Assembly: GCF_963662255.1 (NCBI RefSeq)
Contig: NC_085047.1
Span: forward strand, 22,821,258-22,885,257
DNA length: 64,000 nt
Reading direction: 5' to 3'
DNA from: Cinclus cinclus
Taxonomy: Eukaryota; Chordata; Aves; Passeriformes; Cinclidae
Both the position numbers and the translations under genes were made by a program. The notes below the pieces were generated by a model. The model did no database searches. It had not been told where the DNA came from and saw only the letters and a program-made list of their open reading frames with translations. Numbering within the stretch: the stretch's first letter is position 1; every line of letters begins with the position of its first letter. Positions 35,908 to 48,331 of this stretch are shown one piece after another.

Positions 35908-37288
35908 CGAGGAATACTTGCTGGCTTAAGTCGTTCCATGCTCAAGGCATTCATCAGAGCAACACAGTGTGGGAAAAGAGGAGGGAACATTGCAGGACAA
36001 ATTTCTATGCCGGGACATTATTGTCTGCGAGACAGCTCTCCGGAGCGCTAGTATTTGGCCAGGCTGAAATCAGCGCCACGGGAAGCCAATCTGACAAGCG
36101 GAGTGCAAACGAGCGCGGCGATATGGGGCCGCTTGGCAGGTGGCCGAAGAAAGACGGCTGCCCCGTGAATGTGGTGCCAGAAGGCAAGTTTCAGCAGGGC
36201 GTTCCGGGCCAGCTCAATGTGCAGCCGCAGTTGTTCTAGGCGAGTTCTAGCCGAGAAGCTTTCCGTCTCCATTCACGAGACAAGAAAGGCAGAAGGCAAG
36301 GGCACCCAGGGTTGAGAAGAAAAGTGCGCGTAGCGAGCTCGTTGCGGCAGAGGCGAAAGCCAGGAGCAGCGCGCTCGGTGCGAGAAGTAGAGGGCGCTTC
36401 GCCTCCTTGGGAAGGAAATCGCGTCTGGGCACGAACGACAGCCAGCGAAGCTTCAGGAACAACAGGCTGTTCTGCTCAGCGTACGAGCCTGAAGTGAGTG
36501 GCAAGGGGTAAGTGGGCAGTTCCAAGGCATCTAGCTTTCCTGCTAGCAATGCCATTTCTACCCTGCCGTGCAAAACGTTGTCCTTTGCCGTTATGCTCCG
36601 AGATGCAGAGAGCACGTCAGCAGACGCAGTGCAGAGGGAAAGGACACAGTATCCTTGGGAGTGTGACGCCGCTTAGGCGGGCAAAGCAGAAAGGTGCCGC
36701 CCTGCACCGGCTTTGACTGCCTGAGCTTCCTTGCTAGGACAGCACCTGTCGAAAGCTGGCAACTAGGCTGCCAGAGTGCAGAATGTAGGCGGTGCGGCAC
36801 GCTTGCTTGCCGAAAGCCAGTATCAGCGAGACAGCGTGCTAGGCTCTGTTTCACAGCTCCTTGGAGAACACGCACTGGAAGAATGCCGTCTCTGTTCCGC
36901 AAAAGCTCTGCCCCAGTGAAAGGTGGAAGAAGCAGCCTGTGGCCACGGGCAGAGCTGGTCAACAGCTGCGCCTAACTTTCCCAAGCTGCGAGAGCATTCG
37001 CAGCCGAGTTCTGCTTTGACAGAGCTATTGGTGAACTTTTGCGGTCCCGGAAGCTGCTGAAACCAAGGCTGTGTTCCGCCTCTTCATTCTTGGCTTTCTG
37101 TGCTCCAGCGAGTTGTCAAGCTCGGACACGGCATTCAGCTTTGCCGCCTCTCTGCACGGAAAGCACTAGACAGAACTAGTGTGCTTCGTGCATGCTCTCT
37201 CCTCGCTTTTATGGTCACGGCTCTGCTTTTTGCTTGGCAGCGTTCACAGGGTCCACGGCGTACCTCTTGCACGGCGCGAGGTGGCCGG
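35908..37288 (+). repeat. Satellite copy 27, R type with 606T
   Basis: Repeats the copy-25 set (606T, A at 36619, C at 37277), but has 970G where copy 25 has 970T. Confidence 0.98.
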
Positions 37289-38669
37289 TGAGGAATACTT
37301 GCTGGCTTAAGTCGTTCCATGCTCAAGGCATTCATCAGAGCAACACAGTGTGGGAAAAGAGGAGGGAACATTGCAGGACAAATTTCTATGCCGGGACATT
37401 ATTGTCTGCGAGACAGCTCTCCGGAGCGCTAGTATTTGGCCAGGCTGAAATCAGCGCCACGGGAAGCCAATCTGACAAGCGGAGTGCAAACGAGCGCGGC
37501 GATATGGGGCCGCTTGGCAGGTGGCCGAAGAAAGACGGCTGCCCCGTGAATGTGGTGCCAGAAGGCAAGTTTCAGCAGGGCGTTCCGGGCCAGCTCAATG
37601 TGCAGCCGCAGTTGTTCTAGGCGAGTTCTAGCCGAGAAGCTTTCCGTCTCCATTCACGAGACAAGAAAGGCAGAAGGCAAGGGCACCCAGGGTTGAGAAG
37701 AAAAGTGCGCGTAGCGAGCTCGTTGCGGCAGAAGCGAAAGCCAGGAGCAGCGCGCTCGGTGCGAGAAGTAGAGGGCGCTTCGCCTCCTTGGGAAGGAAAT
37801 CGCGTCTGGGCACGAACGACAGCCAGCGAAGCTTCAGGAACAACAGGCTGTTCTGCTCAGCGTACGAGCCTGAAGTGAGTGGCAAGGGGTAAGCGGGCAG
37901 TTCCAAGGCATCTAGCTTTCCTGCTAGCAATGCCATTTCTACCCTGCCGTGCAAAACGTTGTCCTTTGCCGTTATGCTCCGAGATGCAGAGAGCACGTCG
38001 GCAGACGCAGTGCAGAGGGAAAGGACACAGTATCCTTGGGAGTGTGACGCCGCTTAGGCGGGCAAAGCAGAAAGGTGCCGCCCTGCACCGGCTTTGACTG
38101 CCTGAGCTTCCTTGCTAGGACAGCACCTGTCGAAAGCTGGCAACTAGGCTGCCAGAGTGCAGAATGTAGGCGGTGCGGCACGCTTGCTTGCCGAAAGCCA
38201 GTATCAGCGAGACAGCGTGCTAGGCTCTGTTTCACAGCTCCTTGGAGAACACGCACTTGAAGAATGCCGTCTCTGTTCCGCAAAAGCTCTGCCCCAGTGA
38301 AAGGTGGAAGAAGCAGCCTGTGGCCACGGGCAGAGCTGGTCAACAGCTGCGCCTAACTTTCCCAAGCTGCGAGAGCATTCGCAGCCGAGTTCTGCTTTGA
38401 CAGAGCTATTGGTGAACTTTTGCGGTCCCGGAAGCTGCTGAAACCAAGGCTGTGTTCCGCCTCTTCATTCTTGGCTTTCTGTGCTCCAGCGAGTTGTCAA
38501 GCTCGGACACGGCATTCAGCTTTGCCGCCTCTCTGCACGGAAAGCACTAGACAGAACTAGTGTGCTTCGTGCATGCTCTCTCCTCGCTTTTATGGTCACG
38601 GCTCTGCTTTTTGCTTGGCAGCGTTCACAGGGTCCACGGCGTACCTCTTGCACGGCGAGAGGTGGCCGG
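37289..38669 (+). repeat. Satellite copy 28, K type with 1136G
   Basis: First base T as in copy 26. AG at 445-446 with 1136G is the only exception to the K-with-A linkage among middle-type copies. 970T, 1366G. Confidence 0.98.
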
Positions 38670-40050
38670 CGAGGAATACTTGCTGGCTTAAGTCGTTCCA
38701 TGCTCAAGGCATTCATCAGAGCAACACAGTGTGGGAAAAGAGGAGGGAACATTGCAGGACAAATTTCTATGCCGGGACATTATTGTCTGCGAGACAGCTC
38801 TCCGGAGCGCTAGTATTTGGCCAGGCTGAAATCAGCGCCACGGGAAGCCAATCTGACAAGCGGAGTGCAAACGAGCGCGGCGATATGGGGCCGCTTGGCA
38901 GGTGGCCGAAGAAAGACGGCTGCCCCGTGAATGTGGTGCCAGAAGGCAAGTTTCAGCAGGGCGTTCCGGGCCAGCTCAATGTGCAGCCGCAGTTGTTCTA
39001 GGCGAGTTCTAGCCGAGAAGCTTTCCGTCTCCATTCACGAGACAAGAAAGGCAGAAGGCAAGGGCACCCAGGGTTGAGAAGAAAAGTGCGCGTAGCGAGC
39101 TCGTTGCGGCAGAGGCGAAAGCCAGGAGCAGCGCGCTCGGTGCGAGAAGTAGAGGGCGCTTCGCCTCCTTGGGAAGGAAATCGCGTCTGGGCACGAACGA
39201 CAGCCAGCGAAGCTTCAGGAACAACAGGCTGTTCTGCTCAGCGTACGAGCCTGAAGTGAGTGGCAAGGGGTAAGCGGGCAGTTCCAAGGCATCTAGCTTT
39301 CCTGCTAGCAATGCCATTTCTACCCTGCCGTGCAAAACGTTGTCCTTTGCCGTTATGCTCCGAGATGCAGAGAGCACGTCGGCAGACGCAGTGCAGAGGG
39401 AAAGGACACAGTATCCTTGGGAGTGTGACGCCGCTTAGGCGGGCAAAGCAGAAAGGTGCCGCCCTGCACCGGCTTTGACTGCCTGAGCTTCCTTGCTAGG
39501 ACAGCACCTGTCGAAAGCTGGCAACTAGGCTGCCAGAGTGCAGAATGTAGGCGGTGCGGCACGCTTGCTTGCCGAAAGCCAGTATCAGCGAGACAGCGTG
39601 CTAGGCTCTGTTTCACAGCTCCTTGGAGAACACGCACTGGAAGAATGCCGTCTCTGTTCCGCAAAAGCTCTGCCCCAGTGAAAGGTGGAAGAAGCAGCCT
39701 GTGGCCACGGGCAGAGCTGGTCAACAGCTGCGCCTAACTTTCCCAAGCTGCGAGAGCATTCGCAGCCGAGTTCTGCTTTGACAGAGCTATTGGTGAACTT
39801 TTGCGGTCCCGGAAGCTGCTGAAACCAAGGCTGTGTTCCGCCTCTTCATTCTTGGCTTTCTGTGCTCCAGCGAGTTGTCAAGCTCGGACACGGCATTCAG
39901 CTTTGCCGCCTCTCTGCACGGAAAGCACTAGACAGAACTAGTGTGCTTCGTGCATGCTCTCTCCTCGCTTTTATGGTCACGGCTCTGCTTTTTGCTTGGC
40001 AGCGTTCACAGGGTCCACGGCGTACCTCTTGCACAGCGAGAGGTGGCCGG
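38670..40050 (+). repeat. Satellite copy 29, R type with 970G and 1366A
   Basis: Markers are 17G, GG, 513C, 970G, 1136G, 1366A, AAA intact. It is intermediate between the R type and the deletion class that starts in the next unit. Confidence 0.98.
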
Positions 40051-41430
40051 CGAGGAATACTTGCTGGCTTAAGTCGTTCCATGCTCAAGGCATTCATCAG
40101 AGCAACACAGTGTGGGAAAAGAGGAGGGAACATTGCAGGACAAATTTCTATGCCGGGACATTATTGTCTGCGAGACAGCTCTCCGGAGCGCTAGTATTTG
40201 GCCAGGCTGAAATCAGCGCCACGGGAAGCCAATCTGACAAGCGGAGTGCAACGAGCGCGGCGATATGGGGCCGCTTGGCAGGTGGCCGAAGAAAGACGGC
40301 TGCCCCGTGAATGTGGTGCCAGAAGGCAAGTTTCAGCAGGGCGTTCCGGGCCAGCTCAATGTGCAGCCGCAGTTGTTCTAGGCGAGTTCTAGCCGAGAAG
40401 CTTTCCGTCTCCATTCACGAGACAAGAAAGGCAGAAGGCAAGGGCACCCAGGGTTGAGAAGAAAAGTGCGCGTAGCGAGCTCGTTGCGGCAGAGGCGAAA
40501 GCCAGGTGCAGCGCGCTCGGTGCGAGAAGTAGAGGGCGCTTCGCCTCCTTGGGAAGGAAATCGCGTCTGGGCACGAACGACAGCCAGCGAAGCTTCAGGA
40601 ACAACAGGCTGTTCTGCTCAGCGTACGAGCCTGAAGTGAGTGGCAAGGGGTAAGCGGGCAGTTCCAAGGCATCTAGCTTTCCTGCTAGCAATGCCATTTC
40701 TACCCTGCCGTGCAAAACGTTGTCCTTTGCCGTTATGCTCCGAGATGCAGAGAGCACGTCGGCAGACGCAGTGCAGAGGGAAAGGACACAGTATCCGTGG
40801 GAGTGTGACGCCGCTTAGGCGGGCAAAGCAGAAAGGTGCCGCCCTGCACCGGCTTTGACTGCCTGAGCTTCCTTGCTAGGACAGCACCTGTCGAAAGCTG
40901 GCAACTAGGCTGCCAGAGTGCAGAATGTAGGCGGTGCGGCACGCTTGCTTGCCGAAAGCCAGTATCAGCGAGACAGCGTGCTAGGCTCTGTTTCACAGCT
41001 CCTTGGAGAACACGCACTGGAAGAATGCCGTCTCTGTTCCGCAAAAGCTCTGCCCCAGTGAAAGGTGGAAGAAGCAGCCTGTGGCCACGGGCAGAGCTGG
41101 TCAACAGCTGCGCCTAACTTTCCCAAGCTGCGAGAGCATTCGCAGCCGAGTTCTGCTTTGACAGAGCTATTGGTGAACTTTTGCAGTCCCGGAAGCTGCT
41201 GAAACCAAGGCTGTGTTCCGCCTCTTCATTCTTGGCTTTCTGTGCTCCAGCGAGTTGTCAAGCTCGGACACGGCATTCAGCTTTGCCGCCTCTCTGCACG
41301 GAAAGCACTAGACAGAACTAGTGTGCTTCGTGCATGCTCTCTCCTCGCTTTTATGGTCACGGCTCTGCTTTTTGCTTGGCAGCGTTCACAGGGTCCACGG
41401 CGTACCTCTTGCACAGCGAGAGGTGGCCGG
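40051..41430 (+). repeat. Satellite copy 30, first A-deletion unit (1,380 bp)
   Basis: The AAA run is reduced to AA at 40250-40251. Markers are 17G, GG, 458T, 513C, 970G, 1136A, 1366A. A private T-to-G change lies at 40797. Confidence 0.98.
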
Positions 41431-42810
41431 CGAGGAATACTTGCTGCCTTAAGTCGTTCCATGCTCAAGGCATTCATCAGAGCAACACAGTGTGGGAAAA
41501 GAGGAGGGAACATTGCAGGACAAATTTCTATGCCGGGACATTATTGTCTGCGAGACAGCTCTCCGGAGCGCTAGTATTTGGCCAGGCTGAAATCAGCGCC
41601 ACGGGAAGCCAATCTGACAAGCGGAGTGCAACGAGCGCGGCGATATGGGGCCGCTTGGCAGGTGGCCGAAGAAAGACGGCTGCCCCGTGAATGTGGTGCC
41701 AGAAGGCAAGTTTCAGCAGGGCGTTCCGGGCCAGCTCAATGTGCAGCCGCAGTTGTTCTAGGCGAGTTCTAGCCGAGAAGCTTTCCGTCTCCATTCACGA
41801 GACAAGAAAGGCAGAAGGCAAGGGCACCCAGGGTTGAGAAGAAAAGTGCGCGTAGCGAGCTCGTTGCGGCAGAGGCGAAAGCCAGGTGCAGCGCGCTCGG
41901 TGCGAGAAGTAGAGGGCGCTTCGCCTCCTTGGGAAGGAAATCGCGTCTGGGCACGAACGACAGCCAGCGAAGCTTCAGGAACAACAGGCTGTTCTGCTCA
42001 GCGTACGAGCCTGAAGTGAGTGGCAAGGGGTAAGCGGGCAGTTCCAAGGCATCTAGCTTTCCTGCTAGCAATGCCATTTCTACCCTGCCGTGCAAAACGT
42101 TGTCCTTTGCCGTTATGCTCCGAGATGCAGAGAGCACGTCGGCAGACGCAGTGCAGAGGGAAAGGACACAGTATCCTTGGGAGTGTGACGCCGCTTAGGC
42201 GGGCAAAGCAGAAAGGTGCCGCCCTGCACCGGCTTTGACTGCCTGAGCTTCCTTGCTAGGACAGCACCTGTCGAAAGCTGGCAACTAGGCTGCCAGAGTG
42301 CAGAATGTAGGCGGTGCGGCACGCTTGCTTGCCGAAAGCCAGTATCAGCGAGACAGCGTGCTAGGCTCTGTTTCACAGCTCCTTGGAGAACACGCACTGG
42401 AAGAATGCCGTCTCTGTTCCGCAAAAGCTCTGCCCCAGTGAAAGGTGGAAGAAGCAGCCTGTGGCCACGGGCAGAGCTGGTCAACAGCTGCGCCTAACTT
42501 TCCCAAGCTGCGAGAGCATTCGCAGCCGAGTTCTGCTTTGACAGAGCTATTGGTGAACTTTTGCAGTCCCGGAAGCTGCTGAAACCAAGGCTGTGTTCCG
42601 CCTCTTCATTCTTGGCTTTCTGTGCTCCAGCGAGTTGTCAAGCTCGGACACGGCATTCAGCTTTGCCGCCTCTCTGCACGGAAAGCACTAGACAGAACTA
42701 GTGTGCTTCGTGCATGCTCTCTCCTCGCTTTTATGGTCACGGCTCTGCTTTTTGCTTGGCAGCGTTCACAGGGTCCACGGCGTACCTCTTGCACAGCGAG
42801 AGGTGGCCGG
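41431..42810 (+). repeat. Satellite copy 31, deletion class with 17C
   Basis: Deletion-class markers with 458T and 17C. It appears identical to copy 32. Confidence 0.98.
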
Positions 42811-44190
42811 CGAGGAATACTTGCTGCCTTAAGTCGTTCCATGCTCAAGGCATTCATCAGAGCAACACAGTGTGGGAAAAGAGGAGGGAACATTGCAGGA
42901 CAAATTTCTATGCCGGGACATTATTGTCTGCGAGACAGCTCTCCGGAGCGCTAGTATTTGGCCAGGCTGAAATCAGCGCCACGGGAAGCCAATCTGACAA
43001 GCGGAGTGCAACGAGCGCGGCGATATGGGGCCGCTTGGCAGGTGGCCGAAGAAAGACGGCTGCCCCGTGAATGTGGTGCCAGAAGGCAAGTTTCAGCAGG
43101 GCGTTCCGGGCCAGCTCAATGTGCAGCCGCAGTTGTTCTAGGCGAGTTCTAGCCGAGAAGCTTTCCGTCTCCATTCACGAGACAAGAAAGGCAGAAGGCA
43201 AGGGCACCCAGGGTTGAGAAGAAAAGTGCGCGTAGCGAGCTCGTTGCGGCAGAGGCGAAAGCCAGGTGCAGCGCGCTCGGTGCGAGAAGTAGAGGGCGCT
43301 TCGCCTCCTTGGGAAGGAAATCGCGTCTGGGCACGAACGACAGCCAGCGAAGCTTCAGGAACAACAGGCTGTTCTGCTCAGCGTACGAGCCTGAAGTGAG
43401 TGGCAAGGGGTAAGCGGGCAGTTCCAAGGCATCTAGCTTTCCTGCTAGCAATGCCATTTCTACCCTGCCGTGCAAAACGTTGTCCTTTGCCGTTATGCTC
43501 CGAGATGCAGAGAGCACGTCGGCAGACGCAGTGCAGAGGGAAAGGACACAGTATCCTTGGGAGTGTGACGCCGCTTAGGCGGGCAAAGCAGAAAGGTGCC
43601 GCCCTGCACCGGCTTTGACTGCCTGAGCTTCCTTGCTAGGACAGCACCTGTCGAAAGCTGGCAACTAGGCTGCCAGAGTGCAGAATGTAGGCGGTGCGGC
43701 ACGCTTGCTTGCCGAAAGCCAGTATCAGCGAGACAGCGTGCTAGGCTCTGTTTCACAGCTCCTTGGAGAACACGCACTGGAAGAATGCCGTCTCTGTTCC
43801 GCAAAAGCTCTGCCCCAGTGAAAGGTGGAAGAAGCAGCCTGTGGCCACGGGCAGAGCTGGTCAACAGCTGCGCCTAACTTTCCCAAGCTGCGAGAGCATT
43901 CGCAGCCGAGTTCTGCTTTGACAGAGCTATTGGTGAACTTTTGCAGTCCCGGAAGCTGCTGAAACCAAGGCTGTGTTCCGCCTCTTCATTCTTGGCTTTC
44001 TGTGCTCCAGCGAGTTGTCAAGCTCGGACACGGCATTCAGCTTTGCCGCCTCTCTGCACGGAAAGCACTAGACAGAACTAGTGTGCTTCGTGCATGCTCT
44101 CTCCTCGCTTTTATGGTCACGGCTCTGCTTTTTGCTTGGCAGCGTTCACAGGGTCCACGGCGTACCTCTTGCACAGCGAGAGGTGGCCGG
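42811..44190 (+). repeat. Satellite copy 32, deletion class with 17C
   Basis: It appears identical to copy 31 over all 1,380 bases. Confidence 0.98.
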
Positions 44191-45570
44191 CGAGGAATAC
44201 TTGCTGCCTTAAGTCGTTCCATGCTCAAGGCATTCATCAGAGCAACACAGTGTGGGAAAAGAGGAGGGAACATTGCAGGACAAATTTCTATGCCGGGACA
44301 TTATTGTCTGCGAGACAGCTCTCCGGAGCGCTAGTATTTGGCCAGGCTGAAATCAGCGCCACGGGAAGCCAATCTGACAAGCGGAGTGCAACGAGCGCGG
44401 CGATATGGGGCCGCTTGGCAGGTGGCCGAAGAAAGACGGCTGCCCCGTGAATGTGGTGCCAGAAGGCAAGTTTCAGCAGGGCGTTCCGGGCCAGCTCAAT
44501 GTGCAGCCGCAGTTGTTCTAGGCGAGTTCTAGCCGAGAAGCTTTCCGTCTCCATTCACGAGACAAGAAAGGCAGAAGGCAAGGGCACCCAGGGTTGAGAA
44601 GAAAAGTGCGCGTAGCGAGCTCGTTGCGGCAGAGGCGAAAGCCAGGTGCAGCGCGCTCGGTGCGAGAAGTAGAGGGCGCTTCGCCTCCTTGGGAAGGAAA
44701 TCGCGTCTGGGCACGAACGACAGCCAGCGAAGCTTCAGGAACAACAGGCTGTTCTGCTCAGCGTACGAGCCTGAAGTGAGTGGCAAGGGGTAAGCGGGCA
44801 GTTCCAAGGCATCTAGCTTTCCTGCTAGCAATGCCATTTCTACCCTGCCGTGCAAAACGTTGTCCTTTGCCGTTATGCTCCGAGATGCAGAGAGCACGTC
44901 GGCAGACGCAGTGCAGAGGGAAAGGACACAGTATCCTTGGGAGTGTGACGCCGCTTAGGCGGGCAAAGCAGAAAGGTGCCGCCCTGCACCGGCTTTGACT
45001 GCCTGAGCTTCCTTGCTAGGACAGCACCTGTCGAAAGCTGGCAACTAGGCTGCCAGAGTGCAGAATGTAGGCGGTGCGGCACGCTTGCTTGCCGAAAGCC
45101 AGTATCAGCGAGACAGCGTGCTAGGCTCTGTTTCACAGCTCCTTGGAGAACACGCACTGGAAGAATGCCGTCTCTGTTCCGCAAAAGCTCTGCCCCAGTG
45201 AAAGGTGGAAGAAGCAGCCTGTGGCCACGGGCAGAGCTGGTCAACAGCTGCGCCTAACTTTCCCAAGCTGCGAGAGCATTCGCAGCCGAGTTCTGCTTTG
45301 ACAGAGCTATTGGTGAACTTTTGCAGTCCCGGAAGCTGCTGAAACCAAGGCTGTGTTCCGCCTCTTCATTCTTGGCTTTCTGTGCTCCAGCGAGTTGTCA
45401 AGCTCGGACACGGCATTCAGCTTTGCCGCCTCTCTGCACGGAAAGCACTAGACAGAACTAGTGTGCTTCGTGCATGCTCTCTCCTCGCTTTTATGGTCAC
45501 GGCTCTGCTTTTTGCTTGGCAGCGTTCACAGGGTCCATGGCGTACCTCTTGCACGGCGAGAGGTGGCCGG
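44191..45570 (+). repeat. Satellite copy 33, deletion class
   Basis: As copies 31-32 except near the 3' end, where it has a private CpG-type C-to-T at 45538 and 1366G instead of A. Confidence 0.98.
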
Positions 45571-46950
45571 CGAGGAATACTTGCTGCCTTAAGTCGTTCC
45601 ATGCTCAAGGCATTCATCAGAGCAACACAGTGTGGGAAAAGAGGAGGGAACATTGCAGGACAAATTTCTATGCCGGGACATTATTGTCTGCGAGACAGCT
45701 CTCCGGAGCGCTAGTATTTGGCCAGGCTGAAATCAGCGCCACGGGAAGCCAATCTGACAAGCGGAGTGCAACGAGCGCGGCGATATGGGGCCGCTTGGCA
45801 GGTGGCCGAAGAAAGACGGCTGCCCCGTGAATGTGGTGCCAGAAGGCAAGTTTCAGCAGGGCGTTCCGGGCCAGCTCAATGTGCAGCCGCAGTTGTTCTA
45901 GGCGAGTTCTAGCCGAGAAGCTTTCCGTCTCCATTCACGAGACAAGAAAGGCAGAAGGCAAGGGCACCCAGGGTTGAGAAGAAAAGTGCGCGTAGCGAGC
46001 TCGTTGCGGCAGAGGCGAAAGCCAGGTGCAGCGCGCTCGGTGCGAGAAGTAGAGGGCGCTTCGCCTCCTTGGGAAGGAAATCGCGTCTGGGCACGAACGA
46101 CAGCCAGCGAAGCTTCAGGAACAACAGGCTGTTCTGCTCAGCGTACGAGCCTGAAGTGAGTGGCAAGGGGTAAGCGGGCAGTTCCAAGGCATCTAGCTTT
46201 CCTGCTAGCAATGCCATTTCTACCCTGCCGTGCAAAACGTTGTCCTTTGCCGTTATGCTCCGAGATGCAGAGAGCACGTCGGCAGACGCAGTGCAGAGGG
46301 AAAGGACACAGTATCCTTGGGAGTGTGACGCCGCTTAGGCGGGCAAAGCAGAAAGGTGCCGCCCTGCACCGGCTTTGACTGCCTGAGCTTCCTTGCTAGG
46401 ACAGCACCTGTCGAAAGCTGGCAACTAGGCTGCCAGAGTGCAGAATGTAGGCGGTGCGGCACGCTTGCTTGCCGAAAGCCAGTATCAGCGAGACAGCGTG
46501 CTAGGCTCTGTTTCACAGCTCCTTGGAGAACACGCACTTGAAGAATGCCGTCTCTGTTCCGCAAAAGCTCTGCCCCAGTGAAAGGTGGAAGAAGCAGCCT
46601 GTGGCCACGGGCAGAGCTGGTCAACAGCTGCGCCTAACTTTCCCAAGCTGCGAGAGCATTCGCAGCCGAGTTCTGCTTTGACAGAGCTATTGGTGAACTT
46701 TTGCGGTCCCGGAAGCTGCTGAAACCAAGGCTGTGTTCCGCCTCTTCATTCTTGGCTTTCTGTGCTCCAGCGAGTTGTCAAGCTCGGACACGGCATTCAG
46801 CTTTGCCGCCTCTCTGCACGGAAAGCACTAGACAGAACTAGTGTGCTTCGTGCATGCTCTCTCCTCGCTTTTATGGTCACGGCTCTGCTTTTTGCTTGGC
46901 AGCGTTCACAGGGTCCACGGCGTACCTCTTGCACGGCGAGAGGTGGCCGG
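45571..46950 (+). repeat. Satellite copy 34, deletion/middle-type hybrid
   Basis: The 5' part is deletion class (17C, A deletion, 458T); the 3' part is middle type (970T, 1136G, 1366G). The switch falls between offsets 458 and 970, about 46027-46539. Confidence 0.98.
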
Positions 46951-48331
46951 CGAGGAATACTTGCTGGCTTAAGTCGTTCCATGCTCAAGGCATTCATCAG
47001 AGCAACACAGTGTGGGAAAAGAGGAGGGAACATTGCAGGACAAATTTCTATGCCGGGACATTATTGTCTGCGAGACAGCTCTCCGGAGCGCTAGTATTTG
47101 GCCAGGCTGAAATCAGCGCCACGGTAAGCCAATCTGACAAGCGGAGTGCAAACGAGCGCGGCGATATGGGGCCGCTTGGCAGGTGGCCGAAGAAAGACGG
47201 CTGCCCCGTGAATGTGGTGCCAGAAGGCAAGTTTCAGCAGGGCGTTCCGGGCCAGCTCAATGTGCAGCCGCAGTTGTTCTAGGCGAGTTCTAGCCGAGAA
47301 GCTTTCCGTCTCCATTCACGAGACAAGAAAGGCAGAAGGCAAGGGCACCCAGGGTTGAGAAGAAAAGTGCGCGTAGCGAGCTCGTTGCGGCAGAGGCGAA
47401 AGCCAGGAGCAGCGCGCTCGGTGCGAGAAGTAGAGGGCGCTTCGCCTCCTTGGGAAGGAAATCGCGTCTGGGCACGAACGACAGCCAGCGAAGCTTCAGG
47501 AACAACAGGCTGTTCTGCTCAGCGTACGAGCCTGAAGTGAGTGGCAAGGGGTAAGCGGGCAGTTCCAAGGCATCTAGCTTTCCTGCTAGCAATGCCATTT
47601 CTACCCTGCCGTGCAAAACGTTGTCCTTTGCCGTTATGCTCCGAGATGCAGAGAGCACGTCGGCAGACGCAGTGCAGAGGGAAAGGACACAGTATCCTTG
47701 GGAGTGTGACGCCGCTTAGGCGGGCAAAGCAGAAAGGTGCCGCCCTGCACCGGCTTTGACTGCCTGAGCTTCCTTGCTAGGACAGCACCTGTCGAAAGCT
47801 GGCAACTAGGCTGCCAGAGTGCAGAATGTAGGCGGTGCGGCACGCTTGCTTGCCGAAAGCCAGTATCAGCGAGACAGCGTGCTAGGCTCTGTTTCACAGC
47901 TCCTTGGAGAACACGCACTTGAAGAATGCCGTCTCTGTTCCGCAAAAGCTCTGCCCCAGTGAAAGGTGGAAGAAGCAGCCTGTGGCCACGGGCAGAGCTG
48001 GTCAACAGCTGCGCCTAACTTTCCCAAGCTGCGAGAGCATTCGCAGCCGAGTTCTGCTTTGACAGAGCTATTGGTGAACTTTTGCGGTCCCGGAAGCTGC
48101 TGAAACCAAGGCTGTGTTCCGCCTCTTCATTCTTGGCTTTCTGTGCTCCAGCGAGTTGTCAAGCTCGGACACGGCATTCAGCTTTGCCGCCTCTCTGCAC
48201 GGAAAGCACTAGACAGAACTAGTGTGCTTCGTGCATGCTCTCTCCTCGCTTTTATGGTCACGGCTCTGCTTTTTGCTTGGCAGCGTTCACAGGGTCCACG
48301 GCGTACCTCTTGCACAGCGAGAGGTGGCCGG
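46951..48331 (+). repeat. Satellite copy 35, R-type island (1,381 bp)
   Basis: AAA intact, GG, 458A, 970T, 1136G, 1366A: the haplotype of copies 19-20. A private G-to-T lies at 47125. Confidence 0.98.

Larger units (their letters stand above)
15192..40050 (+). repeat. Middle haplotype domain, copies 12-29
   Basis: Copies here carry GG (called R) or AG (called K) at 445-446, nearly always with C at 513 and, except for copy 12, G at 17. R copies usually have G at 1136 and K copies A, so two linked subtypes are interleaved. Copies 17, 25 and 27 add T at 606. All units are 1,381 bases except copy 18 (1,382). The left edge is gradual: copy 12 still has 17C and copy 13 still has 513G. Confidence 0.85.
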
